64,000 nucleotides of DNA from Sebastes aleutianus (lineage: Eukaryota > Chordata > Actinopteri > Perciformes > Sebastidae): NCBI GenBank assembly GCA_916700875.1, contig CAKAKS010000062.1, forward strand, positions 838,501 through 902,500, in the 5' to 3' direction. The translations under genes and the position numbers were made by a program. A model generated the notes under the pieces. The model did no database searches, was not told where the DNA came from, and was given only the letters and a program-made list of their open reading frames with translations. Of this stretch, positions 1 through 11,577 are shown piece after piece (position 1 is the first letter of the stretch; every line of letters starts with the position of its first letter).

Positions 1-376
1 GCTGGCAGAAAGGCCATTACAAGAAAATGGCTTGTAGCGGACACCCCCAGACTTAGTCAATGGTTAGAAATAGTACAGGGAATATTTGTGATGGAGAAAA
101 TGACTTATTCTCTAAGAGTGAAAGAAGATGAGTTTAACAGAAAATGGGAAAAATGGATTAGGTATAGACATAAAGACATAAGCAATGTATAATTGTATTG
201 TAAAAACTGTAAGTTATTGGAAAATGTTTTAATAAGAAAATAACCCTGAATACTGCATCACCAATTGTAAACTGAACCCCTCACTGCACTGTTGCAAGTT
301 TCGTTTTTATATGTGTGTTTTATTTGTGTATGCAAAAAAAGCAATAAAGACTAAAGTGACAAAAAAAACAAAACCC
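1..376 (+). mobile_element. 3' end of an L1/Tx1-like LINE
   Basis: Bases 1-192 are open in frame 1 and read into a stop at 190-192. The peptide (ITRKWL, QWLEIVQGIF, MEKMTYSLR, WEKWIRYR) resembles the extreme C-terminus of fish L1-clade ORF2 proteins, where a W-rich, Y-R-ending tail is usual. Bases 193-376 look like a 3' UTR, with AATAAA at 343-348 followed by an A-rich tail. The element enters from beyond the left edge, so its length is unknown. The L1 assignment is from memory of family sequences. Confidence 0.65.
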
Positions 377-1020
377 TAGGCAACTTACACATCACTAATG
401 CATCACTAATTGTAATCTAATAATATAGGACTAATATCTGATCTACATTATGTCTTCTTTTCTGTATTATGAGTAGGAGTGTTTTAAATGAGTAGCCTAC
501 TCTAAAGGTGCAGTCTCTACGGCTCTCTCTCTAGAGCCAGAGGCTGGTTTGTCCATTCTGGGCTACTGTAGAAACATGGAGGACTCCGCGAAGAGGACCT
601 GCTCCCTACGGAGATATGAAGGACTCATTCTAAGCTAACGTCATTTCTGCTAATAGAGAGGTGAAGCCCCGCCCCTTCCAGTGGACCGCCATGGGACCTT
701 ATTTTGGAAAAAATATGAACGGTAGTCAACAGAGAGAAATAAATATTGTTTTGATCCCGTTTGAATTGCTCCATGAATCACAAAGATGATGTTTATCAAG
801 TCCAGAAAGTCTCAGTTTGTCGTAAAACTGTTGAAGTATCAGACTGTGAAAATACGTCACAGCTTAAAGTGTGATAGTGACGTCTCTCTCTCTGAAGCTA
901 CCATGTCTGAGTGTTTCCTACTGGGATGAGCTCACACCAGCAACATGTCTGATCCTTCTTTCTCTTCCTGACTGAAAAAAAGACCCGGAGTCACTGATAA
1001 AACACATCAGCTCACATAGG
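377..1020. other. unassigned noncoding DNA
   Basis: No long reading frame, RNA gene or clear repeat boundary is seen. It lies between the LINE tail and the 42-bp minisatellite. Confidence 0.5.
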
Positions 1021-1260
1021 AACATAGCTAAGTTAGCTAGTTAGCTAGTGTTGGTGACGTGGAACATAGCTAAGTTAGCTAGATAGCTAGTGTTGATGAC
1101 GTGAACCATTGCTAAGTTAACTAGCTAGCTAGTGTTGATGACGTGGAACATAGCTAAGTTAGCTAGCTAGCTAGTGTTGGTGACGTGAACCATTGCTAAG
1201 TTAGCTAGATAGCTAGTGTTGGTGATGTAGAACATAGCTAATTTAGCTAGCTAGCTAGTG
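1021..1260. repeat. 42-bp minisatellite, left part
   Basis: About six tandem copies of a 42-bp unit built around gctaagttagctagctagct followed by agtgttggtgacgtggaac. The array continues at 1817-1905, so it was split by the insertion at 1264-1813. Confidence 0.85.
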
Positions 1261-1263
1261 TTG

Positions 1264-1813
1264 GAGTGTGTTCCAAGCCGTGTACTTCTGTACTTACACT
1301 TACTACTTTGAGTGCATAAGTGCATTCACACTGGGAAGTACGGCAAAATGCAGTGCACTCAAAGTACCCGGATGTTGTACTCAAAACGCTCAGATCGTTG
1401 AGTGTGAAACCCTGAACACTTTCCACATTCAACTGTCGCCATCTTGGCTACGTAGCGGAAGGGGCGGAGCCACGACCACTATTCAAACATACGTAGATAA
1501 CAGAATAAAACAATACAATACGTAAACATACCGCTGCATTTTCAGCCCACAGGAGGACACATCGTAGACGTAGGCGACGACGTTGGAAACGTAATTTCCA
1601 CTCTGCTTTAATTTTTTTTCAGAAGATATTTTGGTGGGTAGTGAGTTGCAGTGAAATGTTGCGATCGTCATTTCCGGTCAGTGCGCCGCAGAGTATTCGA
1701 TTTGAGACGACCCTACCCCGTTGAAATTTACGCACTACTCAAGTGAGTACAGAGTGCACAAAGTGCACTACATTGAAGTGTACTTCTGGAAGTACGTGGA
1801 TTGGAAGACACTC
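1264..1813. mobile_element. 550-bp non-autonomous DNA transposon inserted in a minisatellite
   Basis: The ends form inverted repeats (gagtgtgttccaagcc on the left, the complement of ggattggaagacactc on the right; about 21 of the first 25 bases match). The insert interrupts the 42-bp array with a 3-bp direct repeat TTG at 1261-1263 and 1814-1816. A 3-bp duplication fits the PIF/Harbinger superfamily, but no transposase is present. Two short open frames inside are not convincing genes. Confidence 0.75.
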
Positions 1814-1816
1814 TTG

Positions 1817-1905
1817 GTGACGTGAACCATAGCTAAGTTAGCTAGCTAGCTAGTGTTAGTGATGTGGAACATAGCTAAGTTAGCTAGCTAGCTAGTGTTG
1901 GTTTT
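1817..1905. repeat. 42-bp minisatellite, right part
   Basis: About two more copies of the 42-bp unit seen at 1021-1260, continuing in register after the transposon insertion. Confidence 0.8.
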
Positions 1906-2050
1906 AATAGACATTTTAGATTCATAGCATACTTTTACTCATATTGCAGTTGCCACTTTTACATAACTTAAACATTTCCTGCTCCGTTGTCAGTAAATAG
2001 GCTATCACGATTTAATTTGATTAAAGTAACTAACAACAACACTGTGAAGC

Positions 2051-2053
<3 letters not shown>

Positions 2054-2092
<39 letters not shown>

Positions 2093-2129
2093 TGTGTGGG
2101 TGGGTGAGTGTGTGTGTCTGTGTGTGTGT

Positions 2130-2165
<36 letters not shown>

Positions 2166-2190
2166 GCGTGTGCGTGTGCGTGTGCGTGTA
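2054..2190. repeat. (TG)n microsatellite
   Basis: Imperfect (TG)n with GGGTG and CGTG interruptions. Its right edge is joined to a dispersed repeat that also follows a GT tract at 14856. Confidence 0.95.
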
Positions 2191-2500
2191 CTTGTTTTTA
2201 TGACTAATGAGGACAATTCTATGATAACACACCTTCAATATCAGGACGCTCATTTTTGGCGTCCTCATTTTTCCGAGCTCACCACAGTATATCTAGAGCC
2301 TCTGAAGCATTAAAATCAGGTCCGATCAAAATAAAGCCTTAGGCAAAATCTCAACAGATGGATGTATTCGTTAAGGCATGGCTCGGATATTCTTCCCAGT
2401 TCTCTAGGACCTTGGGAAAGGCACGTCCCCATTTGTCACGTTTTTTTCAAAAGTCCTAATATTGTCTATAAACACGTATGTGTATGCGCGTGCTTTTTAA
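2191..2500 (+). repeat. GT-anchored dispersed repeat, copy A
   Basis: Closely matches 14866-15185 base for base over most of its length (for example acttgtttttatgactaatg, gaggacaattctatgataac, ctaggaccttgggaaaggca). Both copies begin directly after a (TG)n tract, so the tract is probably part of the element or its preferred target. Identity is unknown; no coding capacity. Confidence 0.75.
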
Positions 2501-2559
2501 CTTGATGTGTTTATGAGTGTCATGACCCGGCTCATGAGCCATGACAAGAGAAGTGTACA

Positions 2560-2800
2560 AATTTATTACTAAACTTCTGTTCTGTTTTCTTTTACAGACA
2601 TATACAAATCAAATTCTTCTGAATATCTGAATGAAAAATTATTCTGTCTGTTGCACAATAAAAAATAATTTCAGCCATTTTCCTGAGTTGCAACTGTGCA
2701 ACTCTTTTTCATAATCCAAACACAGATGGTAGCCAGAAATGACACATCTTATTGCTCAATTAGGACAATGTGAAGCATAATTTTAAAATGTATTATATTA
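2560..2800 (+). repeat. duplicated noncoding segment, copy A
   Basis: Shares an extended match with 9390-9570 (ccattttcctgagttgcaac, agatggtagccagagatgac-like stretches). The second copy lies just beyond the NLR pseudogene, so this may be a relic of local duplication around NLR genes. Confidence 0.6.
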
Positions 2801-5050
2801 TCATATGAGTTACATTTGTTTATATTGATGTTTCTTCCAATATACAATTCCAATATAATACAAAAGGTGTCAATGTTTTGCTTGTGTTTTACTAAAAAGA
2901 GCAAGGACGTGCCGTTTCAAGCAACCTGGATTTGGAAATACAATCACAACTTGGTAAACTGATTAAAATGTGTTTTTATTTTGCAACAGATGTTCAGAAG
3001 AGACTTTGTCTAGTCTTTAAAACAGCTCTACGTGTTGCTGATGAAGGACTTTATGGATTTTTCAAAGATAGTCAGAAAAAAGTCTGCTTAGCTCTGTGAC
3101 TTGAGTTTAAAGGTCAGACATGAGAGGCACAAACTGTAGCTACTGGGACTATAACGTATACTAGAATATACTCCTGCACTTATTGTAACATGTGAACATG
3201 CAGTTTTCCCTCCCTGCTGAGGAACAATGTGAACTTTGATTTATTGTGTGAGATGTTAAAGAGGTTCTGTCAAAGACAGTTGTTGAAAACTTTTATCACA
3301 ACATACCTGCAGTCTCATCTTTACTACAATGATGAGTTCACTGTCAAGTGCAGTAACAGATATTAGTTCATCTTAAAATGTGGACAGAAAACCACAGAAA
3401 CATGTTGAAGTTTCAAAAAATTAAAGTGACCGTTAACACTAACGTTAGCTACATTTCTTTGTTAATATCGCAAAGTTAGCTGACTTATTTTAAAATGGGT
3501 TAATTCAAAATACTTAAACATTGATGAAATAAATAAACTTGTTTTCTCTTAGAAAAGAAAAAAACAAGAATTACGGCCTCACGGTTGTCTGCCTCCAACC
3601 AGTCAAGTTGAAGTTTACATCCACGTCTGTCCAAAATGTCATCACTTCATCATTCTATCATAATAAACATCTGTGTGAAAGCGTCATAATTAACATATGA
3701 ATTCCTGAGTTATGGACAAAAATGTGTTTTGTGAGGTCACAGTGACCTTTGACCTTTGACCACTATACTCTAATCAGTTCATACATCAGTCCAAGTGGTC
3801 GTTTGTGCAACTAGTGTTCTGAGTTTAATTTCAAATCCAGTTTCCATCATTTTAAATCAAGTTTAACTACATTATGATGACACTTTACCTTTACAGAACC
3901 AAGTCAGTCAGAAAGAAAGCATTCACATCATCAGTTCAGTGTTCACTGCATCCATTCAGATAAACCTCCTTTGGGGTAAAACAGAGGGAACGGTGACATC
4001 TGCTGGCAGAAAGCAGCTTCAGCAGGAACAGCAGGCACAGTAGAACATGAACAGTGGTGAGAACGACCGCTTCAACACGGATTTCTGAAGGGAGGAAGCT
4101 CCACGGCATCTTTATGTGTCTGTGTTCAGTCATGTAACGTGAAAACTAGCAGAGTCACACATGAAACTGGAATTCTCCTGTACGTACATGATTAGTGAAC
4201 ATAAAATCTAGAGTATGCATGTTAATCAGTTCTGTTTGTTTATTTTACATCAAACATTATATAAAATATGAAGGTGCTGACTTTACACCAAAATCCAGAC
4301 ATAATGTGTTTGTAGTCAGTTGAGAAACTGAAGTGAAGCCTCGACTGAATTCAGATTTTATCTAATTCTTTCTGTTTGTTACAAGCAAATATTTATCTTC
4401 TATAATATGAGAAATGGCTGGTATTGGTTTTAATCATGGATGTAGAAAAATAACTGGATACAGCGTCGGAGGCTATGGGAAAATGTCTTTTTGGGCCCGA
4501 CGGCATCACGTGACGGACACAGAAGTTGTAGTACCGCTGTTTCGCCACTACGAAAATGGGCATCAAAGCTCGGCGCTCTTCCTGAGTGCTTGGTTTTAAT
4601 AGGGTAACCTTATTAACTTCCACTGTTATTTAGAAATGTGTGGAAATAAACAGCAAAACTCCATGGTTCCACAGGGTGGAGCTGCAACACAAAGCAAAGC
4701 AGAAAGATCTATTTAAATATGTTAATCTACAGTTATGTCGTCATAAACTGAACTATTCTGCAGAGACATTTTGGGTTCAGAATATATGAATGAATAAAAG
4801 AAAAAAGACAAAATAAGATCCAGGTCCAGGTGGTGAACCTCTGTGGATCATCAGGACACGGCTGATCCTCTCAACACATCCACTTTTCTGATCACTCACT
4901 CTGACAGAGGTCACTTCAATCTGATGAGAGAAGAAGAGAACAGAAGTCATGAATCAGTGTTTACAGAGACTCCCTTCATCAGCTGTCAGTCACTGATGCA
5001 GCACACAGTTCATTTATAAAACTATCATTGGTAGAACTAACCTCCATATC
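2801..5050. other. unassigned noncoding DNA
   Basis: No gene is supported. Short open frames lack recognizable domains. Around 3700-3800 is a sequence I recall as a dispersed fish repeat, including the nuclear-receptor-like motif listed separately. Confidence 0.5.
3743..3761 (-). promoter_or_regulatory. DR1 nuclear-receptor half-site cluster
   Basis: The text tgacctttgacctttgacc contains two overlapping direct repeats of TGACCT-type half-sites with 1-bp spacing, the DR1 layout bound by HNF4, RXR/PPAR and COUP-TF proteins. It sits in what appears to be a dispersed repeat, and no gene start is near. Binding is inference only. Confidence 0.35.
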
Positions 5051-5109
5051 TCCGCTCACTACTCAATATCTCCAACAGTAACCGCAATATATCTTCTATC
5101 AAATTCATC

Positions 5110-5282
5110 AGTGTGGTCGTTCCTAAACGTCTGCACCTCCTCTGGTCCTCACTCATTCCAGTGTGCTGCTCCTAGTGACTGGAACGAGTTAATAAAGACA
5201 CTAAACCTCCACACCCTCATCCCGTTACCGTTCTTTAAGAACTCATTACAAGAGATAGTTTCTGATCACTGCACCTGCATCT
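5110..5282 (+). pseudogene. Rex1/L2-like LINE ORF2 C-terminal remnant
   Basis: The frame reads CAAPSDWNELIKTLNL then IPLPFFKNSLQEIV and stops at about 5282. The pattern AAP-x-DWN-x-L followed by FK-x-x-L is the conserved C-terminal tail of Rex1/L2/CR1-type reverse transcriptase proteins. Upstream bases from about 5050 look related but broken. AT-rich sequence with TATATATT tracts follows to about 5400. Confidence 0.55.
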
Positions 5283-5395
5283 GAATTTGCCTTTCTGGAA
5301 CACACCACATATATATTTCTATTGTTGTATATATTGTATATATTGTGATGTTTTAATTTTGTCTAATGTGTTATTGCCCTTATCGTATTTATGTT

Positions 5396-6553
5396 CTATG
5401 ATCTAATATCTTGTATGGCCTCTGTGACATCAAGACCACACCGCTCCAGGTCTTCTTGGTAGAACATGAGTTCTCCTTTCTCCAGATGTTCAAACGCCAG
5501 CCTCCCCAGCTTCAGAAGAACTTCCCCGTCAGCCTTTGCCAGCTTCTGTTGACTCGTCTCATGTCCCTCACCATACTTCTGCTTCTTCCTCTTTGTCTGA
5601 ACCATCAGGAAGTGTCAGTACATGTCAGTCAGGGTCTTGGGTAAGCTCTCCTCTCTGGTCTGTAGTCAACATGTGGTCCAGAACTGTAGCAGTGATCCAG
5701 CAGAAGACTGGGATTAGACACATGATGTGGAGGCTCCTGGATGTCTTGATGTGTGAGATGATTCTGCTGGACAGCTCTTCATCACTGACTCTCCTCCTGA
5801 AGTACTTCTCCTTCTGGGCGTCAGTGAAGCCTCGTACTTCTGTTACCCTGTCAACACATGCAGGAGGGATCTGATTGGCTGCTGCAGGTCGGGAAGTTAT
5901 CCAGACGACAGCTGAGGGAAGCAGATTCCCCTGGATGAGGTTTGTCAACAGCAAGTTGACTGATGACTTCTGGGTGACATCAGACACAACCTCGTTGTTG
6001 TGGAAATCCAGTGAAAGTCTGCTTTCATCCAGGCCATCAAAGATGAACAGAACTTTACAGACAGCGAGCTTCTCTGCTGTGACCTTCTGTAATGTTGGAT
6101 GGGAAACATGGAGCAGCATGAGAAGACTGTACTGCTCATCTCTGATCAAGTTCAGCTCTCTGAAGAACCACCAGACTGACATCTTGGTTTTCCAAGCCCT
6201 CTGCCCAGTCCAGAGTGAACTTCTGCACTGAGAAGGTTTTTCCAACGCCAGCGACGCCGTTCGTCAGAACGACTGATGTGTTCCTGTTGGTCAGGTAAGG
6301 CTTTAAAGATGTCCTGGCACTTGATTGGAGGGTCATGGAGGGTCTACTTCTTGGAAGCTGTCTCAAGCTGCCTCACCTCATGTTGGGTATTAACCTCTTC
6401 ACTCTGTCCTTCTGTGATGTAGAGCTCAGTGTAGATCCTTTTGAGGAGGGTTCCACTTCCTGTTGCATCAGTTCCTTCAGTCACACGTTCACATCTCCTC
6501 CTCAGACTGATCATATGTTCATCTACAACCTCCAGCAGACCTCTATCTGCTGA
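5396..6553 (-). pseudogene. NLRC3-like NACHT receptor pseudogene (FISNA-NACHT part)
   Basis: Read right to left, an acceptor-like pyrimidine tract and AG near 6554 opens a FISNA region (LLEVVDEHMISLRRRCERV, LYITEGQSEEVNTQHEVRQL). NACHT follows, with P-loop GVAGVGKT near 6240, Walker B LFIFDGLDES near 6040, sensor region ITSRPAAANQIPP and the tail FRRRVSDEELSSRI. Intact relatives are cytosolic innate-immune NLR proteins of the large fish NLR-C expansion. The copy is broken: an in-frame TAG at about 6344, frame changes near 6280, 6160 and 5625, and a stop at 5396 just after the AFEHLEKGELMFYQEDLERC segment. No leucine-rich repeats or B30.2 domain follow. An assembly error could explain one shift but not all. 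A Rex1/L2-like LINE remnant lies just beyond the truncation. Confidence 0.85.
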
Positions 6554-7870
6554 AAGAGAGAGACAAGTTTGAGACAAAACACAGAAACTTATCATTTCCA
6601 ATTCTAACATGAAAATAATCAATACAACAACCTAGAAAGAAGTAAAGGTTATAAAGTCATCATCTCCTCTTGAAGTCAAAACTAATGTCAAGGTGATTTT
6701 ATAATCATTGTTAATAGATTTTCTTTTTAAAGATAAGCATCAGAAATGCTCCTTTTTGTGTTGTTGTACATGTTTGATTGACAGCAGAGGAGGCGGAGCC
6801 TCAGCTGCTCGCCAGCCGCTGCTCGCCAGCCGCTGCTCGCCAGCCGCTGCTCGCCAGCCGCTGCTCGCCAGCAGCTCTTCATCTAAACAGCTCACTGTGG
6901 CTGTCCCTACCTCCCAGTAATATTTCAAACTCATCAAATAATGCAAAATATGTTCATGTCTTGTTGTGTAGACCTGTATTTACTGAATAGCACCTCTAAC
7001 AAAGAACCGTGAATCTCGTTGACCAATACACTGCGTTTCCTATAGCTGCTTCAAAATAAAAGCCCCCCCGCTGGTGGAGGACTATTATGTGAAGTAGAAG
7101 GAAATGTTGAGTTTTCAGCAGTAAATAAATAAACCTCTGATGTGACTACAGCTCAGCTCAGTTTGTCCTGCAGTAGAAGTGCATGTATTCATGATTTGGC
7201 ACAACGCAGCACAGAAAACAGGAAAAGACAAAGTAAACAAATGTGCTGAAATCTGAAACCTACAAGCAGACAGTGTTTTGTTAGCAGAGGAACTGAAGTG
7301 ACAGGACCCTGTTAAACATCTAAACTAACCAATGTTGATATTAGATATTATGTCATAACACTTTTTAAGATGTTCAATGTGCTGCAACTGACTAGCTAAT
7401 TAGCACGCTACTGTAGCCTGAAAACTGATGTTAGCAGTGCACCTTTCCTCAGTGGGTGTTTGTTTGGTCTCTTGTTCAACATGTCGCTCTGCAGGACCAG
7501 ATGTGTGTTTGTAAGTTAGAGAAGGAGACTTTAGCAGGAAAGCTAATGTGGGCTGTTGTTCAAAGTCTGTGTCTCTTGTTGTGTCTCAGGCTGCTGTCTG
7601 GCTGTTAGTCAGTGTGACTGTCTGTCTGTGATAGAACAGTGATGTTGTTGCTTTACAGAGTTTAATTGTAGAGTGCTATCATAAAAACAAAACATAAAAA
7701 TATAAATTTATTTCTTTTGGGTTCAGATTTTCTCTCAAAGGAGAACAAAGTACAAGTGATGCAGAGCAGATATGTATGATGGAGAAGATCTTAAACAGTT
7801 GTCACAACAATAGTCAGTGTATTAAAACAACAAGTCCTGTTTCCAGACATGAAGACATCAGCAGACAGAT
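6554..7870. other. probable NLR pseudogene intron, unassigned
   Basis: Lies between the FISNA exon and the upstream repeat-bearing exon of the NLR relic. Apart from the 14-bp array at 6800-6876, I see no coding or RNA feature. Confidence 0.45.
6800..6876. repeat. 14-bp GC-rich tandem repeat
   Basis: About five copies of cagccgctgctcgc. The unit is not a multiple of three, and the open frames crossing it on both strands are by-products. Confidence 0.9.
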
Positions 7871-8075
7871 CTACAGTCTTACTTTGTACAGTGCTGGTCT
7901 GACTGACTGTCTGCAGTCCAAGTCTTGTTCTGGTCTGACTGGCTGTCTGAGGTCCAGGTCTTGTTCTGGTCTGACTGGCTGTCTGAGGTCCAGGTCTTGT
8001 TCTGGTCTGACTGGCTGTCTGAGGTCCAGGTCTTGTTCTGGATCTGGACATCTGCTCCTCCACAGAAGCATGACT
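7871..8075 (-). pseudogene. upstream NLR exon with 36-bp (12-residue) repeats
   Basis: About four tandem 36-bp units (core aagacctggacctcagacag on the - strand) are open in three - strand frames. Fish NLR-C genes carry an upstream exon with short repeated peptides before FISNA, and the order and strand match the pseudogene at 5396-6553. The true frame cannot be chosen; candidates read SDQNKTWTSDSQ or RPEQDLDLRQPV per unit. The assignment rests on position and repeat style. Confidence 0.5.
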
Positions 8076-8339
8076 CCTTTTCTTCTCTCTGTGGAGACAT
8101 TACTTTATTACTAAAATCATTTGTTGATTGTTGGTGAAAAATATCAAGACTTGGCCGATAATGTCTAGAAGCTCAGAGAACAGTTAAAGTGTTGGTACTG
8201 AATTCAGCATCAGTCTGTAATGAAAATGTTCCTTTATTTTAACTCTCCTGCTTTAATAAACAAGAATTAGCTACTTTTCCTTTCTGACTGTCTTATTAAA
8301 TATTTAGTGATCTGGCTGAAGTTTCTTTATTAAAGGGGA

Positions 8340-8740
8340 ACAACGGACGTTTTGATTGAGTCCAGTTTGATTGATTAGTGTGAACGCTCCGTACCGTAAT
8401 CGGGCACGGTTTGTCGAGAGTTGGCCTATTTTCACATCAAACTCGGTGAAATAAGAGTTTATTTCGACCAAACCAGATTTAGTGATTGTTGGACAGACTA
8501 ACGACGACAGTATTAGTGAGTTTTATTTCTTGTCTATCCAGTTTGAATGAAGTGTTTTACGATGCTCTGCCACTAGAACAGCTGATCTCAACATAAACAC
8601 ATATACACATGGATGATGACGTAGGAGTAGTCGGGTACGGAACAACTTTACTAATGTGAAAGCTAAGAAGAGAGGGGGGGCAATCGTACTCGGGCACGGT
8701 ACGGATCAATCGTACCTAATGTGAAAACGCCCTTAGATAT
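8340..8740. mobile_element. non-autonomous DNA transposon, short copy
   Basis: Terminal regions are inverted: gtgaacgctccgtaccgtaa on the left and a stretch ending acctaatgtgaaaacgccct on the right share the core ccgtaccg-n-gcccgag in opposite orientation. The whole element recurs inverted at 60030-61460 inside carm1, where it carries an extra tandem array. No transposase; family not determined. Confidence 0.7.
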
Positions 8741-8949
8741 TTAGACCACTTGTAACCTCAGTTCAAACCTAACTAACTCAAACTTAAGTGCCCAAAGTGA
8801 TTGTGAATCAGTAAAGGACATAATCAGCTCTCTTTGGCCACTTTTAAAACATTGATATTATTCTGGAGGCTATATAACTTGATGGAAAAAAAACTGCAAC
8901 TTGCTCATTGACACACATATTGCAAGGGCACGCCGGGAAACCACAAGGT

Positions 8950-9235
8950 GGCAGCGGCGCATTTCTCTCCTCTACAGTCCACAGGGAGAAAACTGACTCA
9001 GAGAGTTTGGCAGTAAAGTAATAAAATGTTGGATTGCCACTCAACCTGCCTCAGGCTTCACTTTTTCCTCTGTCAACTCAAAATGGAGTCTGAGCTGACT
9101 GACTGAACACTTTCAGGGATCCATCCCTGTTCTCATGTACCTGGATCACCTGGTCAGTGTGACTCCTCCCCTCTCCATTTACAGGAAACCTTTGATCTCA
9201 GAGTTTATCTATGACGGTGTGTGTGTGTTACTCAC
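8950..9235 (+). repeat. noncoding duplicate, copy 1
   Basis: Matches 9690-9960 in order: a gactcagagagtttggcagt-like segment, aataaaatgttgg, then catgtacctggatcacctg and ctcctcccctctccatttac. The pair forms a local direct duplication upstream of the NLR relic. No coding frame is shared. Confidence 0.7.
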
Positions 9236-9389
9236 ACAGATCAGCTTTTTAACACGGTGTGTTTATGAGAATCTCTTTTGGCTTGAACAGGTTGAATTAA
9301 AATGAGTTTTGGTCAAATGTTATCTCATTTTTATGATTAAATCATTTTGGTTAAAAACTAATGTTCTTTTTCTGTAATATTTCTGTTTG

Positions 9390-9570
9390 TTTATTTTTAT
9401 ATGACTAAGATTCTTCTCAACATCTGAAAGAAGAAACTATTGTCTGTTGCATCATAAAAAATATTTTAAGCCATTTTCCTGAGTTGCAACTCTTTTTTTC
9501 ATAATTCAAACAGATGGTAGCCAGAGATGACACTTCTTGCTAAATTAGTACAACATGAAGCTGCATGTTG
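9390..9570 (+). repeat. duplicated noncoding segment, copy B
   Basis: Second copy of the 2560-2800 segment, in the same orientation and lying between the two duplicates at 8950 and 9690. Confidence 0.6.
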
Positions 9571-9689
9571 AGGAATATAAATCTTTTAGCAGAACGTTTT
9601 GTCTTCGTCCTCAATGCATCATTGTCCACCAGATCAGCTTACAGTAAAAACAGTCTCTTACCTTGACTCTGAGGGTCCAGGTTCGAATC

Positions 9690-9960
9690 AAACTGTTGAG
9701 TTCATTCTAACATCCACGGGGAGAGAAGTGACTCAGAGACTTTGACAGTGAAGCAATAAAATGTTGGGTTAACACTCACCCTGCTTCAGCCTTCAGTGTT
9801 CATCCTTCTGCTCTGTTCACTCTAAATGGAGTCATTGAACACTTTAAGAGTCAGGGTTCTCGTCCTGCCTGTTCATGTACCTGGATCACCTGCTAAGTGT
9901 TGCTCCTCCCCTCTCCATTTACAGGACGTCATGTGAGTTTATCTGTGTGTGTGTGTGTGT
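9690..9960 (+). repeat. noncoding duplicate, copy 2
   Basis: Second copy of the 8950-9235 segment, ending in a short (TG)n tract at 9942-9962. Confidence 0.7.
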
Positions 9961-10690
9961 GTTTACTGTTATACTTATATATATAGTTCCTGTGAAACTC
10001 AAATTGAAAATTGAGCTGAGCAGGAGAGCGGAATGCAGCAGGAGCCCAACGATCTTTTATCTGTTTATTTACTTATTTTAAGCCAACTTGGGCACGGTCT
10101 TTTAACGAAATTAAATCACTGCACTAAGTCACATTCACTCACCTCATTCAGCAGCACTAAGCACATTATACACTTACCTGTTTTTACACATCACTAAATC
10201 ATTCTCCAGGCACGGATTCTCACTTCCGCATCACGTTCCCCCCTCACTCGACACCACCACTCAGTGCACCAAGCAAAATCCCAACCCAACAATCACTTGT
10301 TTTACATCAGGAGCCAGTATCTTATTTCCCCCTTACAGGTCCTTTTCTATTTTTATTTTTATTTTTTTATGTATTTATTTTTAATTGCCACTACTGCTTG
10401 TTAGTCTTATCCTCTTGTTTTATTTCATTTATTCAGTCCAGTATTGCAGCCTAGCCAACTGTTTTAATGCTGTTTCCTAGTCCTTCTCCACAACACTGCA
10501 CACTGGCATATTAGCCCCATTTAAAAACTATTTATTTTATATATTTATTTATTTATTCCCACCACCAGCAATAATGAAACAGTAACCCCCCAACCCAACA
10601 CCCCCATGGAAACCCAGGTCCTGGCAGCACTACTGGACAAAATCAAACAACTATTCACCGAACTCAATAAAAACATCATTTCATCTCCAC

Positions 10691-11524
10691 TTGCCCACTT
10701 CATCCCACAACTCCAAAACACCACGGACTCATGAGCACAACCCTGATGCACGGCAAATCTACACCCACTTGGCACCAAGACTCATTTCAGCACTCAAAGA
10801 TCACATACCGCCCAGCAAGAAAAGCCACACCAGCCACCACTCACCAACAACCAAACAGCTGATTATCAAGGGTATCAACACTGACATAAACACAGAAGAA
10901 ATAAAAGAAGAACTGGAAAAACTAGGCATCTCCACGACTAAAGCACACCGCATCATCAGCAGAGCCACTCAACAGCCCACCACCTTCATAAGGATCCACC
11001 TCAACAACCCCGCAGACGCACCTGGTCTCATACAAGAAGGCTTCTTCATGAACTTCTTCCACTACAGAGTCAAAAAATCTCACCCAGCCCCATCCACCCA
11101 ATAATGTTTCAACTGCCAACAATTCAACCACACATCAATGCAATGCAAGAACCCGGTCACATGTCTCAGATGTTCAGGAAACCACCACCACAAACAATGC
11201 AACAAGGACAGAACCGACTGTAAATGTGCCAACTGCAGAGGCAAGCACCCCTCCATCTCCAAACACTTCCCCATCTACCTAGCCCTCACCACCACAGCAC
11301 CAAGAAGCTCCTGTCCACAAAATCGTCCAAGGTTCCAGTTCCCCCCAATTCCCACATCCCACCAACCCCCCAGGACACCACCCCGACCCCCCAGGACCCC
11401 AGCACAAACCTCAAAAAGATTCATGAAGACCTCAAACTCCTATGTAAAGATGAGACTACCGTACAGAAAATCCTGGAAAGCATCAGAAAAAACACAAACT
11501 TTTTTAAACAGTCCCATCTTTTAA
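10691..11524 (+). pseudogene. LINE ORF1 (gag-like, PRE_C2HC and zinc knuckles)
   Basis: The N-terminal part (LIIKGINTDINTEEIKEEL, then FIRIHLNNP) resembles the RRM-like PRE_C2HC domain found in Jockey-type ORF1 proteins. One in-frame TAA at 11102-11104 precedes, in the same frame, three knuckles: CX2CX4HX4C (CFNCQQFNHTSMQC), CX2CX3HX4C (CLRCSGNHHHKQC) and CX2CX3H (CANCRGKH). A proline-rich tail runs to about 11524. The protein would bind LINE RNA and chaperone reverse transcription. A single stop in an otherwise open frame points to recent inactivation, or to a sequencing error. The start codon is uncertain. Confidence 0.75.
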
Positions 11525-11577
11525 ACCGCTCATAATTTATTTTTTAGTCTTTTTATCCAATCCTTTTAACCCGTTTT

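Noticed and set aside
5411..6553. + strand frames over the NLR region
   Set aside because: The NACHT motifs read only on the - strand. The + frames are complementary shadows.
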